Assembly: GCA_017520825.1 (NCBI GenBank) | Contig: JAFXEX010000021.1 | Coordinates: 1-62,422 of the forward strand | Direction: 5' to 3' | Length of the DNA: 62,422 nucleotides | Origin: Clostridia bacterium | GTDB taxonomy: Bacteria > Bacillota > Clostridia > Oscillospirales > SIG627 | Part shown: positions 33,713 through 43,738 of the stretch, piece by piece | How the letters are laid out: each line of letters starts with the position of its first letter | How positions within the stretch are numbered: the stretch's first letter is position 1 | Notes under the pieces: model-generated | What the model saw: only the letters and a program-made list of their open reading frames with translations | Told to the model about the DNA's origin: nothing | The model's database searches: none | Translations under genes and position numbers: made by a program

Positions 33713-35242
33713 ATGAAAAGCACACAAATGAACCTTCAGAGTGTAGATATTTATAAGACGTCAAGAAAAATAAGAATTGAGGATGACTCAACTCTTCCCG
33801 ATTATTGCTCCGACATTGCCAGAGTTATCAAGGTTGAAGGCGTTCCCACAATAACCTCGAAAAAGGTGTATATGAGAGACGATACTCTTTTCTGCGACCT
33901 TTCGGGCACGGTTTACTTTAACGTAATCTACGTTTCGGATAACGGAGGAGTGGAGAGCCATAATTTCAGCGCAGATTTCTTCGATGCTACCAAGACCGAC
34001 GTGGCAAATATAGATGCCGACACCCTGTTCGCCTTTGTATGCCCCGTGGTTGAAAACACAGTGTGCAAGGTACAAAGTCCTCGCCGTATAAGTGTGAGAA
34101 CAGACCTATGCCTTAATATTTGCGCCAAGGCTAACGTGAGCTTTGACTGCTATTCAAAGGGAGAGGACACAAGAGTGGAGACGAGAGAAAGGCAGTCCGT
34201 CGCCCTTAAAACAGTTTCCTCCAAGGACGCTGAATTTACAGTCAGTGAGGAAATAAAGCTTCCCAAAAGCTGTCCACCTATGGAGCGCATACTCTCTGCC
34301 AGACTTACTCTTGCCCTTGAGGATGCAAGAGCAGGTGACAATAGCGTGAATTTCAGTGGAAACGCCGTTATTTCCTGCATATATATTCCCGAAGCCGACG
34401 GCGAGGGCAGGGGAGATATTCAGGCGTTTTATCAGCCCGTTGAGGTTAAAGGCAGTCTTGAAATTGATGACTCACGCAACGATATGGTAGCTCTCGTAAA
34501 TCTCGTTCCCTCAAGGCTTGAATACGAAATAGCCGTTGATAATCTTGGTGAAAATCGGGTTATGAAGGTTGACTTTTCCTACACGGCAGAATGTCTCGTT
34601 CAGGAGAATTCGGGCGTCACCTTAACAGAGGACATTTACGGCATTGGTTGTAGCGTTGCGCCAACCTACGATAAGCGTGAATTGAGAAAATATATGGGCG
34701 CCTTAAGAGAGAGCACTGCCATAAAAGAAAAAATCCCCTTGAAAAAGGGAATTGAAGAGGTTGAGGGCGCCACTGCAGAGGTAAGCGTGCGTGACACTTA
34801 TTTTGAGAACAACGAGCTTTTCGCCGATTGCAGAGTGACGTTTTCTGCCATAGGAATAACGGAAGACAGTGCAACTTCGGTGTCCGAAAGCTTTGATATT
34901 TCGGTGCATCTCAATCTTCCCTCTGAAATCAGTGGTATGAGTCAGGATGTGACATTTGAAATGTCCCAAAGCGCAGGCTACGTTGACGCAAGGGTTGAGG
35001 ACTCAAGCGTGAATATCGCCTTTGATATCACTACCGTTGCCCACGTCTATTACAACGACAACGCATCCTTCGTGTCAGCCATCGACGTTGAGGAAGGGCT
35101 TTCCCATAGGGAGACCAATATATTCTACTACCCCTCTGAGAGTGACACCATGTGGTCAATAGGCAAAAGCTACGGAGTAAGCCAGACGGCTCTGGCAGAA
35201 GCAAACGGAGAATTGAAGCGCGTTATGAAAATCCCGTTTTAG
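33713..35242 (+). CDS. DUF3794 (SPOCS) and LysM domain protein
   Basis: 509 residues. An N-terminal DUF3794/SPOCS segment (IRIEDDSTLPDYCSDIARVI) is followed by repeated beta-rich SPOCS units (DLSGTVYFNVIYVSDNGG; VNFSGNAVISCIYI; FADCRVTFSAIGI). A C-terminal LysM motif ends the protein (YPSESDTMWSIGKSYGVSQT, residues about 465-509). SPOCS-LysM proteins are typical of spore-forming Clostridia and are linked to the spore envelope. No signal peptide. Its coupling to the glucan synthase gene suggests joint work on an envelope layer (inference). Confidence 0.85.
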   Translation: MKSTQMNLQSVDIYKTSRKIRIEDDSTLPDYCSDIARVIKVEGVPTITSKKVYMRDDTLFCDLSGTVYFNVIYVSDNGGVESHNFSADFFDATKTDVANIDADTLFAFVCPVVENTVCKVQSPRRISVRTDLCLNICAKANVSFDCYSKGEDTRVETRERQSVALKTVSSKDAEFTVSEEIKLPKSCPPMERILSARLTLALEDARAGDNSVNFSGNAVISCIYIPEADGEGRGDIQAFYQPVEVKGSLEIDDSRNDMVALVNLVPSRLEYEIAVDNLGENRVMKVDFSYTAECLVQENSGVTLTEDIYGIGCSVAPTYDKRELRKYMGALRESTAIKEKIPLKKGIEEVEGATAEVSVRDTYFENNELFADCRVTFSAIGITEDSATSVSESFDISVHLNLPSEISGMSQDVTFEMSQSAGYVDARVEDSSVNIAFDITTVAHVYYNDNASFVSAIDVEEGLSHRETNIFYYPSESDTMWSIGKSYGVSQTALAEANGELKRVMKIPF

Positions 35243-35264
35243 AAAAAACGCTTAAAAAAGAATT

Positions 35265-35299
35265 AATGCACAGTGTTAATTGCACTGTGCATTATTTTT
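35265..35299. terminator. Bidirectional terminator
   Basis: AATGCACAGTG (35265-35275) and CACTGTGCATT (35283-35293) form an 11-bp stem whose loop contains the stop codon of the leftward yihY gene. Followed by ATTTTTC on the right. Confidence 0.8.
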
Positions 35300-36142
35300 C
35301 GTATCTTTTATCGCTTGGTTGAATTCAGCTCCGAGAATGAGTATAACAGCCGTGATGTAAAGCCAGAGCATCAAAACTATTACGGTTCCCAGAGTGCCGT
35401 ATATAACGGAATATTTCGCAAAGCTTTCCACGTAGAAGGAAAAGGCGACGCTGACTGCAAGCCAGGCAAAAAGAGCAATAACGGCGCCGGGCAGAATTGC
35501 CGACCACCTTTGCTTCGTGTCCTGAGATATGGCGTATAGCACGCTTACTGCAATAAATACCACGAGACCTATGAGCAGAAAGCGCAGATAATTCCACAGA
35601 GTTATAAATATTGTGGGAATTTTAATACTTATATGGCCCATTATATAATTGAGTAGCCTTCGTCCAAAGGTGGAAAAGGCAAGGGAAAGGGCAATTACCA
35701 ATAAAAGCACCAGGGTGTACAAGCATTGACGGAAGGCAAAGGAAATCGGTTTTTCGGGCTTGCCGAGACGGTATGCCCGTCTTACGTCGTACATCAGACT
35801 TTTTGCAGCACGGAAGGGGAAGTATACCGAAAAAACCAGCGAAAATCCAAGCAGGGTGTTGCTTGAATTAAGAGACACGTATTCAAGATAGGCTTCAAAC
35901 AGACTCACAACGTCCTGAGGAAAAATTCCCGTCATCCATCTGGTAATTGAATATACGTCAAGCTCTAACTGACCTATAAGATTACTGACGAAAATAAGAA
36001 GGGGGAAAATGGCAAACAGAAGATAATAAGCAAGTGCTGCTCCGTTTTTCCCTACGTTGTGGTTAAAAAAATTCTTTATTACAAGCTTCACCGTTTCTTT
36101 CGTCATTAAAGCAGTGGCTTTGATTTTTGATTTTCCGTTCAT
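35276..36142 (-). CDS. YihY/BrkB family inner-membrane protein
   Basis: 288 residues with six membrane helices and the YihY landmarks: FFNHNVGKNGAALAYYLLFA followed by IFPLLIFVSNLIG near residue 40, FPFRAAKSLMYDVRRAYRL near 110, and the C-terminal GTLGTVIVLMLWLYITAVIL then GAEFNQAI. Function is poorly defined; once misnamed ribonuclease BN. Convergent with the SPOCS gene across a shared terminator. Confidence 0.92.
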   Translation of the reverse strand: MNGKSKIKATALMTKETVKLVIKNFFNHNVGKNGAALAYYLLFAIFPLLIFVSNLIGQLELDVYSITRWMTGIFPQDVVSLFEAYLEYVSLNSSNTLLGFSLVFSVYFPFRAAKSLMYDVRRAYRLGKPEKPISFAFRQCLYTLVLLLVIALSLAFSTFGRRLLNYIMGHISIKIPTIFITLWNYLRFLLIGLVVFIAVSVLYAISQDTKQRWSAILPGAVIALFAWLAVSVAFSFYVESFAKYSVIYGTLGTVIVLMLWLYITAVILILGAEFNQAIKDTKNNAQCN

Positions 36143-36207
36143 ATTTTACCCTCGTGCTTTCTTTGAATATATTATATACCATTTGTGTGAAAAGTTCAAT
36201 TATTTTC

Positions 36208-36236
36208 TTGACTTTGCGTTGCCTTTATGATAAATT
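36208..36236 (+). promoter_or_regulatory. Promoter of the yhcH-like gene
   Basis: -35 TTGACT (36208-36213), 17-bp spacer, -10 TAAATT (36231-36236). Confidence 0.5.
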
Positions 36237-36268
36237 AAAATCAGAAAAAATTATCGGGAGGAAAATAT

Positions 36269-36730
36269 ATGATAATTACGGATATTAAATCAAAGGAGCT
36301 TTCACTCTACGCCAAGTCCAATCCTTATTTTGCAAGGGCTTTTGAGGATATTGAAAAGATAATTGCCGAAAAAACTGAGGTAGGCAAATATATCGTTGAA
36401 GAGGATACCTATTTCTATATGGTGCAGGAATATGAGGCAAAGGAGCCTCAGGATTCAAAGTTTGAGGTACACGAGAAGTTTATCGACATTCAGGTTGTCC
36501 TTGAGGGTGAGGAGGAGATACGCTTCGACCTTCCCGAAAGACTCAAGCCAGGCAAAGAGCCCAAGGGCGATAACGTTTACTACCTTATCGACTCAGACAC
36601 CTGCGACACCACTATTCTTTCAGCAGGCGAGCTTGCCATAATCTTCCCCGGCGAAGCACACGCCCCCGGCATCAGACACAGCGAGGATAAAAAGAACGTA
36701 AGAAAAATTGTTTTCAAAATCAAATATTAA
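36269..36730 (+). CDS. YhcH/YjgK/YiaL family cupin-like protein
   Basis: 153 residues. Family landmarks are FEVHEKFIDIQVVLEGEEEI (near residue 68), the metal-ligand-like glutamates and histidine, and FPGEAHAPGI near 130. Homologues include EbgC and NanM-linked YhcH, thought to act as sugar anomerases or isomerases in glycan catabolism. Start ATG 36269 follows GGGAGGAAAA. It lies directly upstream of the large SLH protein. Confidence 0.93.
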   Translation: MIITDIKSKELSLYAKSNPYFARAFEDIEKIIAEKTEVGKYIVEEDTYFYMVQEYEAKEPQDSKFEVHEKFIDIQVVLEGEEEIRFDLPERLKPGKEPKGDNVYYLIDSDTCDTTILSAGELAIIFPGEAHAPGIRHSEDKKNVRKIVFKIKY

Positions 36731-36748
36731 AATTTCAGGATAAACGCT

Positions 36749-39700
36749 ATGAAAAGATTGCTTCTTCCGCTTCTTTTGACGGCTTTATTGCTTTCGGTAA
36801 GCGTTACGGCAAAAAGCATTGCCAAAGAGACTCTTGATACCAATACAGCATATATGGGCGGATACGAGGACAACACCTTCCGCCCCGACAATACCATAAC
36901 GCGCGCCGAGGCGGTTACGGTAATCGCCCGACTGCTCGTTGGCGAGGACGCTATATCCGACGGTGTGTCTGCCTTTCGCGACGTGAGCGACCATTGGTCA
37001 AGAAAATATATCGTCTGCCTTGAGAAAAAAGGCTTTCTGTCAAGCTACGGCTCGGAGTTTTTCCCCGACAAGCCCATAACCAGAGCCGAATTTGTTGAGC
37101 TTGCAGTCCTCTCCTGCCACCTGCGGGAGACAGGGGAAGAGGTGAGCTTTAAGGACGTTCCCGAAACACACCCTTTCTATGACGCTATAATAAAATTAGC
37201 AAACGCAGGGCTTGTGGGCGGGTACGAGGACAACACCTTCCGCCCCGATAATACCATAACCCGTGCCGAGGTGGTCACCGTTATAAACAGAGCGCAGGGA
37301 ATAGATACCACCACTAACGTCTTCGGCCAGAATTATACCAAGCTACGCGGATTTAATGATATAGCAACCCATTGGGCAAGATACAACATACTGGTTGCGT
37401 CAAATTCGGGTGTTGGCAAATACGTTACTCCTGTTTACGGAAGCGAATACATTGGAGGAATATTCAAAATGAATGATTCTATAAGACTTGAAAACGGATA
37501 TTTTGCCTACATAATAGCTTGTGACGGCTCGGTTGAGGATATCGTTGACAAAGAGAGTGGCGAGAGTATAATGGGAGAGCCTGTCCCCTTTGCATATCTG
37601 ACGGTGGGGGACACTCTCATTTATCCTGAAAGCGCTGGGCTTGACAACGGAAAAATATATTTCACAATGGAGAACGGCGACACCTTTACAGTTATTCCAA
37701 CCGTAAAGGATTGCTATATTTCCTTTGAAATAGCCGATTACAACGGAAATGCAAAAAGCCTGAGTTTTGCCCAGACCAAGCTTGACTATGAGACCGAGAG
37801 TGACGATGACCTTTGTGTGCTAGGCGTTTCAATGTGCTCAAAGGCGTTGACACAGAATCAGCCGAAAATAAGCACGAGGAATTATATGGCAACGGCGTTT
37901 GGCGAATTTGGCATCAACGGCGCGAAGTATGCCATTATCGCCACGCCTATAAAGTATCACCTTACCGCCCTCGAAGCGCTTGCAAAGGATACCGATATAA
38001 GAGAGGGCATTTTTTCGGCGAGCCGATTCGATTCGGAGACAGAAAGGCTTGTAAATACAAACTACTTTATCTGCCATAATTCAAATCACAAGACGCTCTT
38101 TGACAATATGGACCTTTACGTTTCGGTAGGCGTTGATATGCTTGCTTTTCATCAGGGCGGTGGAACCTTCAGACAGGGCGATTTCAATTTCGTTTATCAG
38201 AGCCTTAAAAGCGCATATATCAACGTGCTTTCATCCTACGTTGACAGTGCAGACCGACGCGACTATTCGTATTATATGACACCGGAGGGCGCAAGACTTC
38301 TCCCTATTGAGCATTCCAAGGAGTTTGAGTATCTTGGAAGCTATAAGCTCCAAGAGAACATAAAAAAATCCACGAGGGAAATCAAGCTGGAAAATTGCAC
38401 TCTTACAGGCATTTATTACGTTGCCATCGGTGACGAGCTGATAAAGGCGACCTTTGAAAATGGTGTTACCACCGAGGTAACGAGGGGCGCCAGCGATACC
38501 GAAAGGTTTACGCACGACAAAGGCAGTGAAGCCGTTGTAATTGATATAACGGGTAGCGGTGCATTTAACTTCAAGGCGCTTGTTTCGGACAAATTAAGGG
38601 AGTACGGAATACTTTCGGGACTTCATACCTACGCCTTTTATATCAACGAGGGGTGTGAGGAGCTTCTCTCCGACCCCAAGTGGCAGGAGCAGTTTGAAAT
38701 AACCGAGGAATATACGCTTGCCGAGGATATTACCGCAAGCACCAGAAGAATTAAAACTGTAGAAAGTCTTGACGGTGCAAGCAAGGGTACGGGCTGGCTT
38801 CACAGAGCATGGGACCTTGTGATTATCGACGGGGAGCTTATAAGGATAAACGTAGGCACGTTTAACGATAACACAATAACCGCAGTTGAGAGAGGGCGCT
38901 TTGATACCGTTGCAACCGAGCATAAGGCGGGTGCCAAGATAAAGAGAATCGGCTCGTACTACGGCGGACTTACCCCCGAAATAGGCAGTGACCTTTATTA
39001 TTACGTGGGACAGCTCACAGGTGAGGCGTATACCAACGGCGGTTTTGATATGGTCTACTTTGATGCAATCGACGGCGTGAGAAAGCATATTCCCACAGGC
39101 TCGGAATTCGGCGGATACCAGTATCACACAACCGAATTCCTGCGTGAAACTCTTGAGCATTGCGCCACCAAGCCGATAACAGAGGTCTATAACCCCTCGC
39201 AGTACGTAGTGCATAGCTACACTCCCGCCTACGATTACGCTAACAGAGGCTATAAGGAGTATATGAGGTATCACTCCGAATTCAATAAAACCTACCTCAA
39301 TTCCTATTTCTTCGCCACTATGGGCTGGTACAACTTCTATCCACAGAAGGATATAGCCAATATCGTCGACGACCCGCTTAAATACCCTGCAAATACAGTT
39401 TACGAATATCAGCATACCGATGACGTTGACCTGCTGGGCACGCTGGGTATCGCCTACGATTATTCGATGGTCTTTGCAAACCTTGAAACTTACTATACAC
39501 TTCCCAAGAACAAGTCCAACATTGACCGCTACGTCAAGTACGATAAGCTTCGCAAGGAGGGCTATTTCTCGGAAGAAATAAAGAAACAGCTTCGCGAAAG
39601 CAGTTACGAGCACGCACTGGTAGATAAGGGCAACGGCAACTGGGCGCTGGTGCAGAAGCACTACGACGATGCAAGAGTGCATAATTTAAGTGACAGCTAT

Positions 39701-40480
39701 TTCAATTACATAGAGGGTAATAATCCCTTTGATGAGCAAACTCCCTTTATCAGAATCCAGACCGACTGGTCCAGCGTAGGGGAAGCCCCCGTTCTGCTTG
39801 CCGAATTTGACGAAAACAGCCCCCTCACTTCCCAAACGCTCTCCTACGAGTATGGCGAGACGGTGAACGCCGACCAACAGCATGCGCTTCGGGTCAGAGT
39901 AAAGGGCAACGGAAAGGGCGGGGCAATCTGCTTCTGCCTTGAAAGTCCCAAGGTGTCCGACGATAATCAGATAGATTACGTTATACCGCTTGATTTTGAT
40001 GGGTGGAAGGAATTTACACTTGTGGCAACCGATTCTTTCCTTTATCCCGCAAATTATTTCCCTCATTGGAGTGGAAGAAACACCTATAATTTCAAGGTCT
40101 ACCGAGGTCCCGTTGACTTTTCCGCAATTTCCAAGATGAGAATATTCACCTACGGAAACGTGGACGGCGTTATGATAGATGACGTAGTGCTTGCTAAACA
40201 CACCTTTGCACCTATGGTCAATCCTACCGTAACCCTTGACAACGGAGACACAATCACCTTTAAGTGTACCGTCAATTCCAGCGAGTATCTTGAGTACGAC
40301 GGCAAGAGCGCAGTTATTTTCGATGCCCTTGGCAACACCAGAGAGGTGGACGAAATAACGGGTAGCATTACCGTTGACAGCGGTAGCTACAAAGCAACCC
40401 TCACCGCCGATAGTGCAGTTGACGGAGCGATATTGCGCGGAAAACTAACCTTTGGCTTTACAGGAGAGGAATTGGAATAA
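36749..40480 (+). CDS. SLH-domain surface protein, putative extracellular glycan-active enzyme
   Basis: 1243 residues with a signal peptide (MKRLLLPLLLTALLLSVSVTA). Three SLH units follow (about residues 28-190): the first and third share MGGYEDNTFRPDNTITRAE-type cores, the second has SEFFPDKPITRAEFVEL. These bind pyruvylated wall polymer. The middle (about 200-560) and the large C-terminal part are unrecognised; GGFDMVYFDAIDGVRKH near 770 resembles a strand with acidic residues of a glycoside-hydrolase barrel. A carbohydrate-binding-like beta domain (ALRVRVKGNGKGGAICFCLE) lies near 1050. Ribosome site weak (AGGATAA). Confidence 0.8.
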   Translation: MKRLLLPLLLTALLLSVSVTAKSIAKETLDTNTAYMGGYEDNTFRPDNTITRAEAVTVIARLLVGEDAISDGVSAFRDVSDHWSRKYIVCLEKKGFLSSYGSEFFPDKPITRAEFVELAVLSCHLRETGEEVSFKDVPETHPFYDAIIKLANAGLVGGYEDNTFRPDNTITRAEVVTVINRAQGIDTTTNVFGQNYTKLRGFNDIATHWARYNILVASNSGVGKYVTPVYGSEYIGGIFKMNDSIRLENGYFAYIIACDGSVEDIVDKESGESIMGEPVPFAYLTVGDTLIYPESAGLDNGKIYFTMENGDTFTVIPTVKDCYISFEIADYNGNAKSLSFAQTKLDYETESDDDLCVLGVSMCSKALTQNQPKISTRNYMATAFGEFGINGAKYAIIATPIKYHLTALEALAKDTDIREGIFSASRFDSETERLVNTNYFICHNSNHKTLFDNMDLYVSVGVDMLAFHQGGGTFRQGDFNFVYQSLKSAYINVLSSYVDSADRRDYSYYMTPEGARLLPIEHSKEFEYLGSYKLQENIKKSTREIKLENCTLTGIYYVAIGDELIKATFENGVTTEVTRGASDTERFTHDKGSEAVVIDITGSGAFNFKALVSDKLREYGILSGLHTYAFYINEGCEELLSDPKWQEQFEITEEYTLAEDITASTRRIKTVESLDGASKGTGWLHRAWDLVIIDGELIRINVGTFNDNTITAVERGRFDTVATEHKAGAKIKRIGSYYGGLTPEIGSDLYYYVGQLTGEAYTNGGFDMVYFDAIDGVRKHIPTGSEFGGYQYHTTEFLRETLEHCATKPITEVYNPSQYVVHSYTPAYDYANRGYKEYMRYHSEFNKTYLNSYFFATMGWYNFYPQKDIANIVDDPLKYPANTVYEYQHTDDVDLLGTLGIAYDYSMVFANLETYYTLPKNKSNIDRYVKYDKLRKEGYFSEEIKKQLRESSYEHALVDKGNGNWALVQKHYDDARVHNLSDSYFNYIEGNNPFDEQTPFIRIQTDWSSVGEAPVLLAEFDENSPLTSQTLSYEYGETVNADQQHALRVRVKGNGKGGAICFCLESPKVSDDNQIDYVIPLDFDGWKEFTLVATDSFLYPANYFPHWSGRNTYNFKVYRGPVDFSAISKMRIFTYGNVDGVMIDDVVLAKHTFAPMVNPTVTLDNGDTITFKCTVNSSEYLEYDGKSAVIFDALGNTREVDEITGSITVDSGSYKATLTADSAVDGAILRGKLTFGFTGEELE

Positions 40481-40618
40481 AAACAAACCGTCAATGAAAG
40501 TAAAAATAAGAGCAAGAATAGAAGGAATTTATCCTTTTACTCCTGCTCTTTTTGCTTTGTTTATTTCGGCGGGAGCAAGCCCTCGCCCCGCCAGATACTC
40601 TTTTTTTACAAATTTTCC
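40481..40618. terminator. Terminator region between SLH gene and ymdB
   Basis: AAGAGCA (40508-40514) pairs with TGCTCTT (40544-40550) with inner GAAGGA/TCCTTT pairs and a T-rich tail; a second GC-rich stem follows (GGCGGG at 40568 with CCCGCC). Between convergent genes. Confidence 0.65.
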
Positions 40619-41404
40619 TTAATTTCTTATATTCACCAATTCCACATTGGTACATTTAAAGGTGTCGGTATCCAACTCGAATATTGCGCCCGAGATTGTA
40701 ACCTCACCTTTTGCAGTGTTGTGGTATTGAGGTATTTTCGTGTAGAACTTTTTAATCATCAGCTCGGCGTCAAGCCCCAGCACCGAGTTGAACACACCGG
40801 TCATTCCCACGTCGGTAACGTAGCCAGTGCCGTTGGGCAGTATTCTTGCATCGTTTGTCTGAACGTGAGTGTGTGTTCCGAAAATTACGTTTATTCTTCC
40901 GTCAAAGGCAAGTCCGAAGGCTATTTTTTCACTTGTGGCTTCTGCGTGTAGGTCCACCACGGCAAAGTCAAAATTGCCCTTTTCTCTTTCGAGAATTGCC
41001 TCAGCTTTAAGGAAGGGGGATTCAAGGCTTTCCATAAATACTGTGCCTTGTAAGGATATAACCAGCATCTTATAGCCCGATGCATCAAAAATTCCGTAGC
41101 CTCTGCCGGGGCAGGCAGAAGGGAAGTTGGCAGGGCGAAGCACGGAGAGTGAATTTTCAAGATAGTCGGAAAAGGGTCTGTTTTGCCATACGTGGTTACC
41201 CGTGGTAATAACGTCAGCGCCCCCTGCAAACAGCATCTCGGCACTGTCACGGTCTATACCCCCTCGGGCCCCCGAATTTTCTCCGTTGGCTATAACTGCG
41301 TCAATATTCTTTTCTTTTCTTATCTGCCAAAGGCACTCTCTTATTTTAGCAGAACCGCTTTCTCCAACAATATCTCCTAAGGCTAAAATTCTGATTCTTG
41401 ACAT
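40619..41404 (-). CDS. ymdB: YmdB-like metallophosphoesterase (TIGR00282 family)
   Basis: 261 residues: ILALGDIVGESGSAKI (dimetal ligand Asp), VIANGENSGARGGI, ADVITTGNHVWQNR, FAVVDLHAEATSEKIA, INVIFGTHTHVQTNDARILP and GYVTDVGMTGV are the classic motifs of the family. YmdB is a 2',3'-cyclic nucleotide phosphodiesterase that acts with RNase Y in Bacillus. As in Bacillus it lies downstream of rny, but here a 479-bp repeat region separates the two. Confidence 0.93.
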   Translation of the reverse strand: MSRIRILALGDIVGESGSAKIRECLWQIRKEKNIDAVIANGENSGARGGIDRDSAEMLFAGGADVITTGNHVWQNRPFSDYLENSLSVLRPANFPSACPGRGYGIFDASGYKMLVISLQGTVFMESLESPFLKAEAILEREKGNFDFAVVDLHAEATSEKIAFGLAFDGRINVIFGTHTHVQTNDARILPNGTGYVTDVGMTGVFNSVLGLDAELMIKKFYTKIPQYHNTAKGEVTISGAIFELDTDTFKCTNVELVNIRN

Positions 41405-41883
41405 ATTATCTCCCTTCGGCTACATATTTGGGCTAAAACCGAAAATGAAATAATCTTTCATATTCGGTTTAATGTCGCTCCCACAAACAGAGAGTGAACA
41501 AACCTCTCCCAAAAGCCGATTTTTCATAGGTAGAAAATCTTTCGATTTTCTTTGAATTATAAAAATTTCATTTTCTTCGCGTGTTGCTCGGACTGGCGTA
41601 CATAGGTACGCCGACGCCTTCGCACTCCGCGATTTTATCTCCAAATTTGTGCGCCTTTTACGGCAGTATATGGCTTGAATTTTTGTTCGATTCGCTAATT
41701 CGCTACTCGGCAAAAATCCCACGCACATGCATCTTCATTCTTAATTTTGCATTTTATCGTGGTACGCCACTTTTTAAATGAGGCTGAGGAATAACCCCAG
41801 CCTCATTACTTCCGAACTTAAAAGTTCATATATTTCAATAAATAATTATTTTCCAATTAGATTTATGTCAATATATTAAACGC
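41405..41883. other. Intergenic region with structured dispersed repeat, copy B
   Basis: From 41423 to 41666 the minus strand carries the second copy of the repeat at 13888-14136: AGGCGCACA, ATTTGGAGATAAAATCG and GCGAAGAAAATGAAATTTT are shared. The two hairpins keep their position but change sequence: GGCGTAC/GTACGCC (41595-41612) and AGAAAATC/GATTTTCT (41532-41551). The end motif CATATTTGGGCTA is at 41423-41435. The rest, to 41883, holds an AATGAGGCTG/CAGCCTCATT hairpin (41778-41807), probably ending rny transcription. Confidence 0.7.
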
Positions 41884-43425
41884 TTACTTTGCGTATTCAA
41901 CAGTTCGGCTTTCCCTGATTACGTTTACCTTGATTTGTCCGGGATATTCAAGCTCGTTTTCAATCTTCTTGACTATCTCACGGGCAATAAGTACCATGTT
42001 TTCGTCGTTTACTACCTCGGGCTTAACCATAAGTCTGAGCTCTCTGCCTGCCTGAATAGCGAAGGATTTTTCTACGCCGTCAAAGCTTGTGGCAATTTCC
42101 TCCAGCTTTTCAAGTCTCTTGATGTAGCTTTCGAGATTTTCACGTCTTGCACCGGGTCTTGCAGCAGATATTGCATCGGCAGCCTGTACCAGCACTGCAA
42201 CGATTGTCTGCGCCTCAACGTCACCGTGGTGCGCTTCAATAGCGTGAATAACTTCTTTGTTTTCTCTGTACTTCTTTGCAAGGTCAACACCAATCTGTAC
42301 GTGTGAGCCTTCAACCTCGTGATTGAGCGCCTTACCTATATCGTGCAAAAGTCCTGCACGGCGCGCAACAGTCGGGTCTAATCCAAGCTCGGATGCCATC
42401 ATACCTGCAATATGAGATACCTCAATAGAATGCATAAGTACGTTTTGTCCGTAGCTGGTTCTGTATTTGAGTCTTCCGAGAAGTCTTACAAGCTCACCGT
42501 TAATACCGTGAACGCCTGTTTCAAGAAGTGCGCTTTCGCCCTCCTGCTTAATAATAAGCTCAACTTCCTTCTTACTCTTTTCAACAATTTCTTCGATTCT
42601 TGCCGGATGGATACGTCCGTCAGCTATAAGCTTTTCAATGGAAAGACGGGCAATTTCTCGTCTCATGGGATCAAAGCTTGACATTGTAATTGCCTCGGGT
42701 GTGTCGTCGATAATAAGGTCAACACCTGTCAGCGTCTCAATCGTTCTGATGTTTCGTCCCTCGCGTCCTATAATTCTTCCCTTCATATCGTCATTGGGAA
42801 GGGGAACGACGGATACTGCAACCTCGGATACCTGATTTGATGCGCAACGCTGAATAGCAAGGGAAACAATGTTTCTCGCCTTTTCGTCTGCCTCGTCCTT
42901 AATGTTCTGTTCGATATCAGCAAGTCTGAGCGCCGCCTCGTGCTTAGCCTCGGCTTCAATCTTTTCAACCAGATAAGCCTTTGCCTCGTCGCTTGTGAGT
43001 CCTGCGTATTCCTCAAGCACGTGAATTTGCTTCTGCTTGATAGCCTCAATCTCTTCCTTAACGTCCTGATTTTCCTTAATTGCCTTGTTAAGAAGCTCTT
43101 CCTTCTTTTCAAGATTTTCCATCTTTCTGTCAAGATTTTCTTCCTTTTGAATGGCTCTCTTTTCAAGCTTGAACACTTCGTTTCGGCGTTCCTTGACCTC
43201 ACGGTCAGCCTCAGCCTTGTTACGAAGAATTTCTTCCTTGGATTCTACCAGGGCTTCCTTCTTAAGACGTTCAGCTTCCTTTCTTGCGTCAGCCACAATC
43301 TTTACAGCCTCTTCTTCAGCCGAGCCGATTTTCGCCTCTGCTATTTTCTTACGGTAGAAAAAGCCGAGAAGTGCGCCAACTACAAGGGTAAATATCGCCA
43401 CAAGAACAGTAACAACAATCTCCAT
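41884..43425 (-). CDS. rny: Ribonuclease Y
   Basis: 513 residues; start at MEIVVTVL (43425) after AAAGGAGGTG, not the longer frame. N-terminal membrane anchor ([20 protein letters not shown]), long coiled coil (about 30-190), KH domain with [21 protein letters not shown] (about 210-260), and HD domain with [15 protein letters not shown] (about 350-380), ending AVEYAK-like. RNase Y starts mRNA decay at the membrane. It forms a likely unit with ymdB. Confidence 0.97.
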   Translation of the reverse strand: MEIVVTVLVAIFTLVVGALLGFFYRKKIAEAKIGSAEEEAVKIVADARKEAERLKKEALVESKEEILRNKAEADREVKERRNEVFKLEKRAIQKEENLDRKMENLEKKEELLNKAIKENQDVKEEIEAIKQKQIHVLEEYAGLTSDEAKAYLVEKIEAEAKHEAALRLADIEQNIKDEADEKARNIVSLAIQRCASNQVSEVAVSVVPLPNDDMKGRIIGREGRNIRTIETLTGVDLIIDDTPEAITMSSFDPMRREIARLSIEKLIADGRIHPARIEEIVEKSKKEVELIIKQEGESALLETGVHGINGELVRLLGRLKYRTSYGQNVLMHSIEVSHIAGMMASELGLDPTVARRAGLLHDIGKALNHEVEGSHVQIGVDLAKKYRENKEVIHAIEAHHGDVEAQTIVAVLVQAADAISAARPGARRENLESYIKRLEKLEEIATSFDGVEKSFAIQAGRELRLMVKPEVVNDENMVLIAREIVKKIENELEYPGQIKVNVIRESRTVEYAK

Positions 43426-43601
43426 TTTCCAAGCACCTCCTTTATATAAATTTCTATCAATCGCGTGGAAGAAACACTCGCCCACACTATGACATTATAT
43501 ATTTTACATTATTTTTATTATAAAGTCAATAAATGATTTGAGTTTTTTGGGACAATATTTGAAATTTTTTCATAAACTTTCGAAAATTTCTCCCGAAGGT
43601 G

Positions 43602-43630
43602 TTGACAAATCGAAAATTTAGTGATATTAT
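43602..43630 (+). promoter_or_regulatory. Promoter of the tRNA cluster
   Basis: -35 TTGACA (43602-43607), 17-bp spacer, -10 TATTAT (43625-43630), 21 bp before the tRNA-Gly. Confidence 0.75.
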
Positions 43631-43651
43631 ATTCAAGCACAAAAGTGAAAT

Positions 43652-43725
<74 letters not shown>

Positions 43726-43738
43726 TTTTTTTGCTTAT

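Noticed and set aside
38594..39682. Long antisense frame of 362 codons
   Set aside because: It lies entirely inside the SLH protein gene on the opposite strand, lacks a ribosome site and has shadow-like composition.
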